DNA of 64,000 nt from Neorhodopirellula pilleata (GTDB taxonomy: Bacteria > Planctomycetota > Planctomycetia > Pirellulales > Pirellulaceae), in NCBI RefSeq assembly GCF_007859915.1, contig NZ_SJPM01000007.1:77298-141297 (forward strand). The letters run 5' to 3'. Position numbers and translations under genes: made by a program. Under the pieces are notes generated by a model. That model did not search any database. It had not been told where the DNA came from and saw nothing but the letters and a program-made list of their open reading frames with translations. Shown here piece by piece: positions 49,730-60,003 of the stretch (the stretch's first letter is position 1; every line of letters begins with the position of its first letter).

Positions 49730-51520
49730 ATGAACATCCATCTTGTCCTTATTCTCAGCTTCTTTTGTTCCACGTTTGCGTTGTGCGCCCAAGCCGAAAC
49801 GACGCAGTGGTCCTTTGAGGCGAGCAACTCACCGGCGCTTTCATTGAGAGGCGATGCTAGTCCGGTTGTCGGCGTCCACGGCAACGCCCAATCGCTCAAT
49901 GGCCGATCGCTGTTTGTCGTGCCGGATTCCACTGGCTACGCGGCGAATGATCCCGGTTTCACTTTGACGCTGTGGGTCAATCCTTACGATCCAGGCAACG
50001 AACAACAAATCCTCGCGGGCAAGAACAGCTATTCGCAAAACCAACGCGAGTGGGGCGTGATGATTGACCAGGACGGACGCTTCCGGCTTTACGTCTGGCA
50101 GGATGGCTGGAAAACGATCGCGGCGGAAAAGAAACCGCAGCCCGGTCACTGGCATCAAGTCGGCGTGGTGGTCCGCCCGGGCGAAGCTGAGTTATGGCTC
50201 GATGGAGAAATGGCCGGCCGCGAGGACTTGTCAAAACCGCTTCCACGCACCGCCGCGAAGCTGACCTTCGGCGGCATCGACGATGCAGGACGCATCCGTC
50301 AAACGTTCTTCGGAGCGATCGACGAAGCCCGTTACTTCGATCGTCCGTTGAACTCTCAAGAGATCATAGCCCGCTACCGCCCCCACGACGCCGTCTTGTT
50401 GATCCCCGATCCGCCGTCGCGGTTCCCGTTGTGGGATGAAAGAGAAACGCTCGACGTCGCGGCCGACTTAACTGAAGTCGCTGGCGTTGATTTTCACGTC
50501 ATCAAAAAATGGGATCAACCGAACGACGGTTACACGTTTCTTCATGGCGTCGGTCTGGCTTGGCACCAAGACAAACTCTACGCTTCGTTCGGTCACAACA
50601 AAGGGGCGGAGAACACAGTCACCGAAGAAGCTCAATATCGGGTGAGCGATGACGGCGGCGAGACATGGGGGCCTTTGCAAGTGATCGACGCAGGCAATGA
50701 ACACAACCTCGCGGTCAGTCATGGTGTTTTCCTGTCGCATGAAGGAAAGCTGTGGGCGTTTCATGGTGCTTACCACGGCTTTATGGAAAACATCCACACG
50801 CGTGCGTACTCGCTCAACGAAGAAACCAGCCAGTGGACCCCACATGGCGTCGTGATTGACAACGGATTCTGGCCGATGAACCAACCGGTGAAGATGGACG
50901 ATGGGAATTGGATCATGGCTGGCGGTTCGTTTGGTGCGTATTCCAACAACAAAGTTTTTCCGGCGGCGGTCGCAATCAGTCACGGCGATGACTTGACGCG
51001 ATGGGATTTTGTGAAAATCGAAACGCCTGAAGAAATTCAGCGGATGTGGGGCGAATCGTCGATCATCGTCGACGGCCCGAACATCACGAACGTAGCACGT
51101 TACGGCGGCGACGCTTTCGCGCTGGTGGCGACCAGCCCCGATTACGGTCGCACTTGGACGGAGAGTCAAATCAGTAATCTGCCGATGGCAACCTCCAAGC
51201 CGGCTGCGGGAATGCTCAGCACCGGCCAACGTTACGTTGTCTGCACCACCGCTCGCAACAACGGCGGCAAACGCGCACCTCTGACCATCGCCTTATCCCA
51301 ACCGGGGCAGGTTAAACTGAGCCAAGTTCTCGTCATCCGTCGCAGCGAGCACAATGGTCCGGGCGAATCCTCTGAACGTCTCTCCCTTTCGTATCCGTGC
51401 GCGATCGAACACGAAGGGAGACTCTTTGTTGGCTTTTCGAACAACGGCGGACGCAAAGGAAATCTTAACAGCGCCGAACTGGCGATCATTCCGATCAAAT
51501 CGCTGGGGCCCGCTCAATGA
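49730..51520 (+). CDS. Secreted LamG plus sialidase-like (BNR/Asp-box) protein
   Basis: This 596-residue protein has a signal peptide (MNIHLVLILSFFCSTFALCA), a concanavalin-like LamG domain (about 24-220: FTLTLWVNPYDPGNEQQILA and FGAIDEARYFDRPLNSQEI) and a six-bladed-propeller region with two Asp boxes, SDDGGETW at about 306 and SPDYGRTW at about 469. Such proteins bind or cleave sialic-acid-like or other sugar ends, or act as glycan lyases. The catalytic Arg triad and Tyr were not traced, so sialidase activity is not claimed. It overlaps no neighbour but is close to DUF4838, which suggests shared glycan use. Confidence 0.8.
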   Translation: MNIHLVLILSFFCSTFALCAQAETTQWSFEASNSPALSLRGDASPVVGVHGNAQSLNGRSLFVVPDSTGYAANDPGFTLTLWVNPYDPGNEQQILAGKNSYSQNQREWGVMIDQDGRFRLYVWQDGWKTIAAEKKPQPGHWHQVGVVVRPGEAELWLDGEMAGREDLSKPLPRTAAKLTFGGIDDAGRIRQTFFGAIDEARYFDRPLNSQEIIARYRPHDAVLLIPDPPSRFPLWDERETLDVAADLTEVAGVDFHVIKKWDQPNDGYTFLHGVGLAWHQDKLYASFGHNKGAENTVTEEAQYRVSDDGGETWGPLQVIDAGNEHNLAVSHGVFLSHEGKLWAFHGAYHGFMENIHTRAYSLNEETSQWTPHGVVIDNGFWPMNQPVKMDDGNWIMAGGSFGAYSNNKVFPAAVAISHGDDLTRWDFVKIETPEEIQRMWGESSIIVDGPNITNVARYGGDAFALVATSPDYGRTWTESQISNLPMATSKPAAGMLSTGQRYVVCTTARNNGGKRAPLTIALSQPGQVKLSQVLVIRRSEHNGPGESSERLSLSYPCAIEHEGRLFVGFSNNGGRKGNLNSAELAIIPIKSLGPAQ

Positions 51521-51642
51521 CGACGACGTCTCGCTCATCGACACCCCTTAATGAAACTCAGCCACGGATTGGCACTAATGTTCGCCGCTGCCGTCCAAAG
51601 ATCGAGCGATATCACGTTCCACAGCGACCGGATCACCACACC

Positions 51643-54111
51643 ATGAAACTCGCCGTCACATACTTTACTGCTCTGCTGCTAACGCCCTTGATGGTGCTGC
51701 ACGCTGCTGATGGATTCCTTGTCGAGCAAGGCCAATCACGTGGGGAAATCGTTGTCGCGGAAACGCCTCCCCGCGCGGTGAAGCTGGCGGCCGTCGAATT
51801 GCAGAGTTACCTCGAAAAGATCACCGGGAGTCGGCTTGAAATCGTCACATCGCCGACCGACGCGATGCCGGTGAAAATCTACGTTGGCGAAAGCGAATAT
51901 GCCCGTCGGGCCGGAGTCAACGCAGAGGATTTGGGAAGAGACGCCTTTCGCCTGGTATCGGGGCCGGACTGGTTGGCGCTGGTAGGACGGGATTGGGATT
52001 TCACTCCTGTTGAACCTTGGGCCCGTAGCCACACCGACTGGTTGAACAACAAGCAGGCGGATTGGATGACGTTGGCCGGGCACCCGTGGCAGAACCCGGT
52101 CGCCGCGTCGCTCTACAAAAATTACAGCAAGCAGCTTGATATTTGGAACTTCGACCATCGTGGTTCACTCAATGCAGTCTACGCCTTTCTTGGTGACCTC
52201 GGCGTCCGCTGGTACATGCCGGGGGAACTGGGCGAGATTGTGCCGAAGTCGAATACGATCGCGCTGCCCGAAGTCAATCGCGTTGTTTCTCCGAAGTTCG
52301 AGGTGCGATCGGTCAGCCGCCCGCTGATCAGCTCATCCGAGGTCGACGATGCGCTCTGGTATCTGCGCCTTGGTGCAAACGAGCAATACGGCATCCTGCA
52401 CCACGGCCAACGCAATCTCACGGAACATCCAGACCAGCGCGCCCGCCATCCGGAATACTACGTGCTGTTGCCCAACGGAAAACGCGATACCGAAAGCAAG
52501 AAGGCCAATGCCTGTCTTTCGTCGCCAGGGTTATTCCAGGAAACGGTCGCGTACGCTCGGCTGATGTTTGATCACTACGACATGCCGATCGTTTCGGTCA
52601 TGCCTCACGATGGGTTCAACCACTGCCAGTGCAACGAATGCAAGGGACAGGCAACGATCGACCGCGGACCCTCGGGGCTGGCCTCGGATTATGTCTGGAA
52701 GTTTGTTGTCCGCGTGGCTAACGAACTTGCCAAATCCCACCCGGATCGAAAGGTGTTCTGCGGCGCCTACAGCACTTACCGATTGCCGCCGCTTTCGATC
52801 GACAGGCTACCCGACAATGTTTGGGTTCAAATCACGAACGGCCGTCCGATCCGTGAACTTGACAACGAAACCCACAACGACGCGGCCGAATTGCGTCGCA
52901 GTTGGCAGGCGAAAACTCGCAACCCTTTGTCGTTGACCCTGAACTACACACCGTTTACCAACCGCGGTGCTTATCGGCCGCAATACTGGCCGCACGTCAT
53001 TGCCCGCGGATTGCGGGACACCTCCGGAAAGGTCTGGCGAGAAGACGTGTGGCTCTCCAGCGGCATGGGCGGCCTGCATCATCCGGGCATGAGCCATCTG
53101 AATCCGTACGTCATCTCCAGGCTGTGGTGGGACGCGGATCAGGACGTCGACGGCTTGCTGGATGAATACTATCACCTCTTCTACGGATCGGCCGCTGCGG
53201 AGATGAAGGCCTTCATCGAATACTGCGAAACGAACTACGCTCGGCTCGGCAGCGACGGCGGGGCGGTCGGCGAAGCGATCCGGCTTTTCGATCAGGCAAA
53301 AGCGGCGACGGCTCCCGAGTCGGTCTACGGCCGACGCATCGCGTTAGTGGAAGAATTCCTGATCACGCTGCGGAATCGCGCTTCGCAGATGTCTATCCCC
53401 CGTCCCGCCGGTCTCCCCCAATTTCGAGTGATCGACATGGGGAAGGACAAGTGGCGAGATGCTCGAGACACGCTGGTCATCGACGGCAAGATCGACGAAC
53501 CATTCTGGAACGGCTACAGCTTGCGCGGAAATTTGAAGGACAGTGACACCGGCAAGAAGCCTCGGTATCCAACTCATTTCCGCGTCCGCTGGTGGAACGA
53601 CAACCTCTACTTTGCAATCCATTGCACCGGAGAATTAGGAGTGCCTCCTAACATCGGCGGCAGTCGCGATGGCGATCCCGCCATCTGGAACGGCGAGCAC
53701 CTTGAGCTGCTGATCGAGACCGACAAGCATTCGTATTACCAGATCGTCGTGAATCCTGATGGATCGATCACTTGTCTCGACCGGGGTGCCGACAAGAAGA
53801 ACTGGTTCAACTGGTCGGCGCAGGCCGAAGTCGCCACGCACCACGGCGACGACTTTTGGTCCGTGGAACTGAAGCTTCCGGTTGCTTCCTCGGACGAGGA
53901 TCCACTGCACCAGTTGGTGGGAAACATGCCGTTCAAGTCAAAAACCTCCTCGCTCGACTCGGGCAAAGGAACGAGCCTGCCGTGGTACTTCAATCTTTTC
54001 CGAAAACGCGTCGGTTCGGACGATGGCGAAACCACGGCATTCTCACCCATCGGCTCGGAAGCGAAGGCGATTGACGACACGCAGATGTTTGGGGAAATTT
54101 TTGTCCAATGA
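51643..54111 (+). CDS. DUF4838 protein with glucuronidase-like N-domain and CBM9-like C-domain
   Basis: This 822-residue secreted protein has a signal peptide (MKLAVTYFTALLLTPLMVLH) and a GH67-type alpha-glucuronidase N-terminal-like domain (AAVELQSYLEKITGSRLEIV). The DUF4838 catalytic-like barrel (about 240-590) contains VSVMPHDGFNHCQCNECKG and WREDVWLSSGMGGLHHPGMS. A C-terminal CBM9-like sandwich (about 625-822) has DGKIDEPFWNGY, LYFAIHCTGELG and DPAIWNGEHLELLIETD. Sugar binding is likely; hydrolysis is inference. The frame is open to 51517 and overlaps the previous gene, but ATG 51643 starts the signal peptide. Confidence 0.88.
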   Translation: MKLAVTYFTALLLTPLMVLHAADGFLVEQGQSRGEIVVAETPPRAVKLAAVELQSYLEKITGSRLEIVTSPTDAMPVKIYVGESEYARRAGVNAEDLGRDAFRLVSGPDWLALVGRDWDFTPVEPWARSHTDWLNNKQADWMTLAGHPWQNPVAASLYKNYSKQLDIWNFDHRGSLNAVYAFLGDLGVRWYMPGELGEIVPKSNTIALPEVNRVVSPKFEVRSVSRPLISSSEVDDALWYLRLGANEQYGILHHGQRNLTEHPDQRARHPEYYVLLPNGKRDTESKKANACLSSPGLFQETVAYARLMFDHYDMPIVSVMPHDGFNHCQCNECKGQATIDRGPSGLASDYVWKFVVRVANELAKSHPDRKVFCGAYSTYRLPPLSIDRLPDNVWVQITNGRPIRELDNETHNDAAELRRSWQAKTRNPLSLTLNYTPFTNRGAYRPQYWPHVIARGLRDTSGKVWREDVWLSSGMGGLHHPGMSHLNPYVISRLWWDADQDVDGLLDEYYHLFYGSAAAEMKAFIEYCETNYARLGSDGGAVGEAIRLFDQAKAATAPESVYGRRIALVEEFLITLRNRASQMSIPRPAGLPQFRVIDMGKDKWRDARDTLVIDGKIDEPFWNGYSLRGNLKDSDTGKKPRYPTHFRVRWWNDNLYFAIHCTGELGVPPNIGGSRDGDPAIWNGEHLELLIETDKHSYYQIVVNPDGSITCLDRGADKKNWFNWSAQAEVATHHGDDFWSVELKLPVASSDEDPLHQLVGNMPFKSKTSSLDSGKGTSLPWYFNLFRKRVGSDDGETTAFSPIGSEAKAIDDTQMFGEIFVQ

Positions 54112-54291
54112 GCCAAATCATGTTCGGAGAGGTTCGCTACGCCACTGGTTACATCTCGTCACCAAGGCGTCGCGATGGCTTTGCCCGGGTCACACCCTTG
54201 ATCTTCGACAAGATCGACTCAGGTAAACTGTTATGTCCTATTTTCCACTTCACAACGCAATCGTCCAACACGAACGCAAGCTAACCGAATC

Positions 54292-54951
54292 ATGAATCGA
54301 ATCTCAACCTTTTGTCTGCTTCTCATCTTCGGCACTTTCGTTGCTCGCGGTCAAGCTTCCGAGTCTCCTGCGACCGTGCTTGGCACTCCTGAACGGTTGA
54401 TCGTCTCGAGTCCGTTTGATCAGGATCATCCTAAGACGCGGAAGAAACCTCTGCTCGATTGGCAAGCGGGGATCGGGGTGTGGTGGATCGCCGATGGGGC
54501 GTTGCACGGTGATGAAGTGGCCGAAGACAAACACGCATCGTCGTTGACTTACCATGTCGACGCGACGCATCTGGTGATTCGTGGCGAGTTTCGCCTTGGT
54601 AGCGCGACACACATTGCGTTTGGTTGTCGCGACGACATCAAGCCGCATCATCATCTTGCTCGCACCTTTATCAGTCGTGATGGCATTTGGATCACGCACA
54701 TGAGCGGCATCGCCAAGACGACCAAGTCGATCAAGATTGCTGAACTGAAAACGCCGCTCGATCCCGATGCTTGGTACTCGATCATGATCGAAATCATCGG
54801 AGACCAATACCGCGTTCAGGTTGGCGAGCATGTTGTTGCAGCGAAGCACTCACGCTTTGCCGACGGCAAGGGAATTGTCGCCTTGATCACCAAAGGCCAA
54901 GGCGCGCAGTTGAAGAACGTCGCACTCTGGCATGCTCAACCGAACAATTGA
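54292..54951 (+). CDS. Secreted DUF1080-like (3-keto-disaccharide hydrolase-type) protein
   Basis: This 219-residue protein has a signal peptide (MNRISTFCLLLIFGTFVARG). One concanavalin-like sandwich with IADGALHGDEVAEDKHASSL, FGCRDDIKPHHHLARTFISR and DAWYSIMIEIIGDQYRVQVG fits the DUF1080 (3-keto-disaccharide hydrolase) style, though the similarity is modest. Members act on oxidised sugars or simply bind glycans. It lies downstream of DUF4838 by 180 bases and upstream of the IclR gene. Confidence 0.68.
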   Translation: MNRISTFCLLLIFGTFVARGQASESPATVLGTPERLIVSSPFDQDHPKTRKKPLLDWQAGIGVWWIADGALHGDEVAEDKHASSLTYHVDATHLVIRGEFRLGSATHIAFGCRDDIKPHHHLARTFISRDGIWITHMSGIAKTTKSIKIAELKTPLDPDAWYSIMIEIIGDQYRVQVGEHVVAAKHSRFADGKGIVALITKGQGAQLKNVALWHAQPNN

Positions 54952-55140
54952 AACGGTGAAACCATTTCTCAGACGGCGTGATCGCCAACGACGTGTGGAA
55001 GTCGCGTGTCGAATGGTGAATGAATGAGTTCCATTTTCGAGGCAAAAACGGATCTTCGAGGAATGCACCATGGAACGAATCCCAAAAACTTCCGCAATTG
55101 ATTGATTCCCGTCGTCGTATTCGCTAAAAATAGAGGGCTC

Positions 55141-55152
55141 TCTAAATTTAGA
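55141..55152. promoter_or_regulatory. Perfect AT-rich palindrome upstream of the iclR-type gene
   Basis: tctaaatttaga is a perfect 12-base palindrome 22 bases upstream of the start codon, followed by aaatttga. Its place and its AT content, which stands out here, suit an operator for autoregulation by the IclR-type protein. Confidence 0.45.
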
Positions 55153-55174
55153 AATTTGATTTAAGGTGGATGAA

Positions 55175-55972
55175 ATGGCGTCATTGACGATTCGCGAGCG
55201 GGAAGTGCCTTTGAACGATGATTTGCCCGCTCCGACGGTGGCCAAGACGATGGCTGTGATTGAAGCGATCGGGCGGAAGGCCGAAGGATTGACCCAAGCG
55301 GAAGTCGTCAAGGAGACGGGGTGCTCGGCCAATCTCGTTTTGCGTGTACTGACGACGCTGGAGACACTCGGCTACATGAGTCGGCAGGATGAAAGCCGAC
55401 GTTACGTGCTCACGAGTCGCTTGATGGAGAGCTACCAACCACGAGCTGTCGATAAGAGCCTGACGCAGTGTGCTCACGCCGCCATGCAATGCTTGCGAGA
55501 TCGATCACGCGAAACGGTGCAGTTGATGATTCGGGTCGGCAGCAAGGGGTTGGTACTCGAACAAGTCTCGGGACTCGAACCGGTTCAGGTGATGGGACGA
55601 ATCGGAATGCAGGTTCCGCTTTATTCTTGTGCACCGGGCAAGGCGATTCTGGCGGCGTTAGCGGAATCCGAACTGAATCAGTGGTTGGCGACGACCGAAC
55701 TGAAACCGTTCACCGAGAATACCAAGGCTACCCGATCCGACTTGATGGACGATCTGCAGCGGTCCCGCCGAAGAGGTTACGCGGAAGATTGGGAAGAGGG
55801 CATCACCGGAATTCGTTGTGTCGCGGCACCGATTGTGGATGCCTATCATCGTCCCGTGGCAGCGATCACCGTCATGTCGCCGACCATGCGGCTGCCACGA
55901 AAGCGAATTCCCGAACTCGGACAGTGGTGTCTCGAAGCAGCCGCCCAGATTCGCAAGGAGCTTTTGTCATGA
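55175..55972 (+). CDS. IclR-family transcriptional regulator
   Basis: This 265-residue protein has an N-terminal winged helix-turn-helix (about 20-80: TVAKTMAVIEAIGRKAEGLT and VLTTLETLGYMSRQDESRRY) and a C-terminal IclR effector domain (LYSCAPGKAILAALAESEL and GYAEDWEEGITGIRCVAAPI). ATG 55175 is preferred because aaggtgg lies five bases before it; GTG 55166 is the alternative. It overlaps the following PSD1 gene by four bases (55969-55972), so the regulator is likely made with the genes it controls. Confidence 0.92.
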   Translation: MASLTIREREVPLNDDLPAPTVAKTMAVIEAIGRKAEGLTQAEVVKETGCSANLVLRVLTTLETLGYMSRQDESRRYVLTSRLMESYQPRAVDKSLTQCAHAAMQCLRDRSRETVQLMIRVGSKGLVLEQVSGLEPVQVMGRIGMQVPLYSCAPGKAILAALAESELNQWLATTELKPFTENTKATRSDLMDDLQRSRRRGYAEDWEEGITGIRCVAAPIVDAYHRPVAAITVMSPTMRLPRKRIPELGQWCLEAAAQIRKELLS

Positions 55973-58900
55973 CCCGGTTCATTTGCTCGAGCATTCGATT
56001 TTTTGTTCTCATCTTGCTCGCAGGACTTGGTTCGTTAACGAATGCGGCAGAGAAGCCGGAGCGGATCGAGTTTTTCGAAACACGCATTCGCCCCGTGCTC
56101 GCTCAGGACTGCTACGAATGTCACAACAGCAAGGGCGACGCCGACGGCGGGCTGGTTCTCGACCATCGAAAAGGTCTTCTCGAGGGGGGCGATCAGGGGC
56201 CGGCAATTGTGCCAGGGAATCCGGATCGAAGCCTGCTGATTCAAGCAATTCGACACGATCGCGACGACCTGGAAATGCCCAGCGCCGCACCTAAATTGGA
56301 CGCCGCCATCATTCAGGATTTCGAGCATTGGGTCCGGATAGGAGCGCCGGACCCGCGTGATCATCCGCCGACCGATGATGAGCTTGCCGCCGATACCGAC
56401 TGGTCGGCCGTGATGCAGCGGCGCAAGAGTTGGTGGAGCTTTCAGCCGATCAGCGATCACGATCCGCCGGCAATCGATGGCGTCAATCATCCGGTCGATC
56501 GCTTGATTCGAAACCGCCTCAACGAAGCCGGACTCAAACCCGCAGCGCAGGCGGAGCCTCAAGTGCTGCTCCGCCGATTGAGCTTTGCGTTGACGGGGCT
56601 GCCGCCGACCGAGCAACAAGTTGATCGATTCATGCAACTGCGTGACCCGACCGCTGCGGTCGACCAGCTCATCGATGAACTGCTCGATAGTCCTCACTTT
56701 GGTGAACGGTGGGCGCGACATTGGATGGACTGGCTCCGTTACGCCGAATCCCACGGCTCCGAAGGCGATCCGCGAATCGAGAACGCCCATCTTTATCGGG
56801 ACTACCTGATCCGTGCACTCAATGAGGATGTGCCATACGACCAACTCGTCCGAGAGCACATCGCCGGCGATCTGCTTGCCGAGCCTCGGCTGAACCACGA
56901 ACTCGCGATCAATGAATCGCTGATCGGCACCGCCCATTGGCGGATGGTGTTCCATGGTTTCGCGCCGACCGATGCGCTTGATGAAAAGGTCCGCTTCACC
57001 GACGACCAAATCAACGTCTTCACTAAAGCGTTCCTGGGTTTAACGGTATCTTGCGCTCGCTGTCACAACCACAAGTTTGACGCGATCAGCCAAGCCGATT
57101 ATTACGCACTGTTTGGTATCCTCGGTTCGACCCGTCCGGGTCGCAAGGCCGTCGATTTGATCAACCAACAAACGACGAATTTGCGTGAACTAACCGAGTT
57201 AAAAACGGTGATCCGAAGTGCCGTCGCCGATGTTTGGCTGAACGCGACGGACGACGTGGCAAACCGTCTCGCGCATGACCGCGAGCTAATGAAGAACGCC
57301 GGTCAACCGTCTTCGCCATTACATCTCTTGCATGTGATCAAGCGTGACGCACCGGATCGACAAGCCTTCGCCGGCGCGTGGCAAGAACAAGTCCAGCAAT
57401 GGGATACTTATCAGGAATCGGTCGCGGCCTATCATCAAACCGAATACCCGTTTGAGGCAGATTTCTCGACTTGGTATCGCGAAGGGATCGGCTTAACTGA
57501 AACGCGTTCGTCGCCCGGTGAGTTTTCCATCGACCCCGCCGGTGAACGTGCCCTACTGGGCATCTATCCCGGCGGTGTTTACTCGCACCTGATCTCTCAA
57601 AAACATTCGGCGCGTTTAACGTCGCCGGACTTTCAGCTTCAGGGCAAGAACACCTTGTGGCTGCGTGTCACCGGTGGTGGCAATGCGATGGCTCGCTATG
57701 TCGTCCAGAATTATCCGCGGCGTGGGACCGTGTATCCCGTCAAGGAATTCAAAAGCGACGACGTCAATTCCGATTGGCAATGGCTACGCTACGATGTCGG
57801 TTACTGGGCGGGCGACCAAATTCACATCGAAATGACGGCCGCGCGCGACGCACCGCTGCTCACGCAACCGTCCGACCGCTCGTGGTTTGGAATTCACGAC
57901 GCGGTATTGATCCCTGAGGACGGAACGCCGCCGGTCGAACCTCGCGACTTCCTCGAACCGATCTTCGCTGCCGCAAAAGAATCGCCGCCGGAATCGTTCG
58001 CCGACCTCGTTGCCATCTACATGCAAGCCTTGACGGACAGTGTCCAAGCATGGAAGCAAGGCGAAGTCGATGACGCAGTGGCGAGCTTCCTCAACGGTTG
58101 CCTCAAAGACGGGCTACTGCCCAACGACCTGCAAGAACTCGGACCGGCAACATCACTGATCAATCGCTATCGCGAATTGGAAAATGAGATTCCCGTTCCG
58201 ACCCGCGTTCCCACGCTAGCGGAATGGCAGGCACACGATCAACCGCTCTATGAGCGCGGCGATCACAAACAGCCGCTTGCCCCCGTTTCCCGCCGCTTCC
58301 TCGAAGCCATCGATTCTCAACCTTATGACACCCATCTCAGCGGTCGGTTGGAACTCGCCGAGGATCTACTCCGCGACGACAATCCGTTCACCCGCCGTGT
58401 GATCGTCAATCGCGTTTGGCACCATCTGTTTGGTCGCGGGATCGTCCCCAGCGTCGACAACTTCGGCCGCATGGGCGAGAAGCCGTCGCATCCGGAATTG
58501 CTTGATTACCTCGCCACCCGTTTTGTTGAAGATGGATGGTCGCTTAAGAAATTGATCCGCCTGATCGTCACCAGCGAAACTTGGCAACAGGATAGCAAGC
58601 CATCACCAACGGCCCTCCAGACCGATCCGGAGAATCAACTTCTGTCTCACTTCAACGTACAGCGACTCGATGCCGAGTCGATCCGGGATTCGCTGCTGGT
58701 GGCGGCCGGCACGCTGGATCGCCAACTCTACGGTCCACCCGTGAATGGCCGCGCGGATCGTCGATCCGTTTACGTTCAAGTCGTTCGCAACCAGCTCGAT
58801 CCTTTCCTCGGCACTTTCGACGCGCCGGTTCCGTTCGCGACCAAGGGCCGCCGCGACGTAACGACCGTACCGGCCCAATCGCTGGCATTGTTCAATGATC

Positions 58901-60003
58901 CGTTCGTGCTCGCCCTGGCCAATCGTGTTGCCGTGTCAAATGACGACGAGGGCAAGTTCGTTCATACAACTTGGCGTCGGTTGCTCGGTCGTGATCCGAG
59001 CCCGCAGGAACAAACACAAGCCGCCGAGTTGGTTGCCGATCTTCGAAACAAGTATGCCGAACTCAGCCGCCAACGAACGAGACTGGAATCACAGATCGCT
59101 GACCGGCGAACCGAAGTGAGCGACATCGAAGAGCGAGTTCGTGTTCAACTAGCCCGCGTTCACGGCATTCAAGAAGATGAAAAACCATCCAATTTGAAAC
59201 CAATGGCTCACTGGGATTTTGAGGGCAACCTACGGGATGCGATCGGGACACTGCACGGCGAACCCCAGGGCGATGCCCGAGTCGAAAACGGCGTTCTCGT
59301 AGTCGATGGTAAAGGCTGGGTCAGCACGCCGCCGCTACCAAAAACTCTGAAAGCCAAAACGCTTCAAGCGCGTGTAATGCTGGATAACTTTGATCAACGC
59401 GGCGGTGGTGTCATCACCGTCCAGACGCTCGGCGGCGAGCAATTCGATTCGATCGTCTTCGCCGAGAGTCACCCTCAGCATTGGTTGGCCGGAAGCGATC
59501 ACCACCGTCGGACTCGATCTTTTGACGGAACCGACGAACCGAAAGCGTTCGATCAACCGGTCGTCTTCACGATTGTTTATCAATCAGACGGGACGATCAT
59601 CGGTTATCGAAATGGCAAACCTTATGGCAAACCCTACAAGACCGACGTTCAGGTTTTTGAACAGGACAAGGCCCACGTTGTGTTCGGCCTACGCCACGGA
59701 ACTAATCTTGCGGGCAATCGAATGCTACAAGGCAAGATTCTTGACGCAGCTCTTTACGACCGTGCTTTGACGCCGGACGAAGTAACCGCTTCAGCAACCG
59801 GCGATCACCTTTTCATCTCTGCCGCACAGATCTGGGACGCGATGGCACCCTTGCAAAAGCAACGTGTCGACGAGCTGAACCAAGCGATCCAATCGTTGGA
59901 ATCCGATCTCAACTCATTGGGGCAACCGGTCGCCGCCAACCAAGCTTACGCCGATCTCGCGTTGGCTATCTTCAACATGAAGGAATTCATTTATGTTCGC
60001 TGA
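55969..60003 (+). CDS. PSD1-type cytochrome protein (DUF1549/DUF1553) with LamG insertion
   Basis: This 1,344-residue protein has a signal peptide (about 1-27), heme motif CYECH (C48, C51, H52), DUF1549 with HFGERWARHWMDWLRYAESH and the second motif CARCHNHKFDAIS. DUF1553 follows (VNRVWHHLFGRGIVPSVDNF). A coiled-coil stretch (about 1015-1055) leads into a LamG domain (about 1070-1285) inserted just before the family's normal end, FNMKEFIYVR. The start is fixed by the ATGA overlap with the IclR gene. It is followed by its DUF1501 partner with an 11-base overlap. A role in redox or cleavage of a complex glycan is inferred. Confidence 0.92.
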   Translation: MTRFICSSIRFFVLILLAGLGSLTNAAEKPERIEFFETRIRPVLAQDCYECHNSKGDADGGLVLDHRKGLLEGGDQGPAIVPGNPDRSLLIQAIRHDRDDLEMPSAAPKLDAAIIQDFEHWVRIGAPDPRDHPPTDDELAADTDWSAVMQRRKSWWSFQPISDHDPPAIDGVNHPVDRLIRNRLNEAGLKPAAQAEPQVLLRRLSFALTGLPPTEQQVDRFMQLRDPTAAVDQLIDELLDSPHFGERWARHWMDWLRYAESHGSEGDPRIENAHLYRDYLIRALNEDVPYDQLVREHIAGDLLAEPRLNHELAINESLIGTAHWRMVFHGFAPTDALDEKVRFTDDQINVFTKAFLGLTVSCARCHNHKFDAISQADYYALFGILGSTRPGRKAVDLINQQTTNLRELTELKTVIRSAVADVWLNATDDVANRLAHDRELMKNAGQPSSPLHLLHVIKRDAPDRQAFAGAWQEQVQQWDTYQESVAAYHQTEYPFEADFSTWYREGIGLTETRSSPGEFSIDPAGERALLGIYPGGVYSHLISQKHSARLTSPDFQLQGKNTLWLRVTGGGNAMARYVVQNYPRRGTVYPVKEFKSDDVNSDWQWLRYDVGYWAGDQIHIEMTAARDAPLLTQPSDRSWFGIHDAVLIPEDGTPPVEPRDFLEPIFAAAKESPPESFADLVAIYMQALTDSVQAWKQGEVDDAVASFLNGCLKDGLLPNDLQELGPATSLINRYRELENEIPVPTRVPTLAEWQAHDQPLYERGDHKQPLAPVSRRFLEAIDSQPYDTHLSGRLELAEDLLRDDNPFTRRVIVNRVWHHLFGRGIVPSVDNFGRMGEKPSHPELLDYLATRFVEDGWSLKKLIRLIVTSETWQQDSKPSPTALQTDPENQLLSHFNVQRLDAESIRDSLLVAAGTLDRQLYGPPVNGRADRRSVYVQVVRNQLDPFLGTFDAPVPFATKGRRDVTTVPAQSLALFNDPFVLALANRVAVSNDDEGKFVHTTWRRLLGRDPSPQEQTQAAELVADLRNKYAELSRQRTRLESQIADRRTEVSDIEERVRVQLARVHGIQEDEKPSNLKPMAHWDFEGNLRDAIGTLHGEPQGDARVENGVLVVDGKGWVSTPPLPKTLKAKTLQARVMLDNFDQRGGGVITVQTLGGEQFDSIVFAESHPQHWLAGSDHHRRTRSFDGTDEPKAFDQPVVFTIVYQSDGTIIGYRNGKPYGKPYKTDVQVFEQDKAHVVFGLRHGTNLAGNRMLQGKILDAALYDRALTPDEVTASATGDHLFISAAQIWDAMAPLQKQRVDELNQAIQSLESDLNSLGQPVAANQAYADLALAIFNMKEFIYVR

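Noticed and set aside
54222..54240. Third copy of the FadR-type operator (aaactgttatgtcctat)
   Set aside because: Only the first half-site matches. The second half lacks the AC core of the pattern, so it was not counted.
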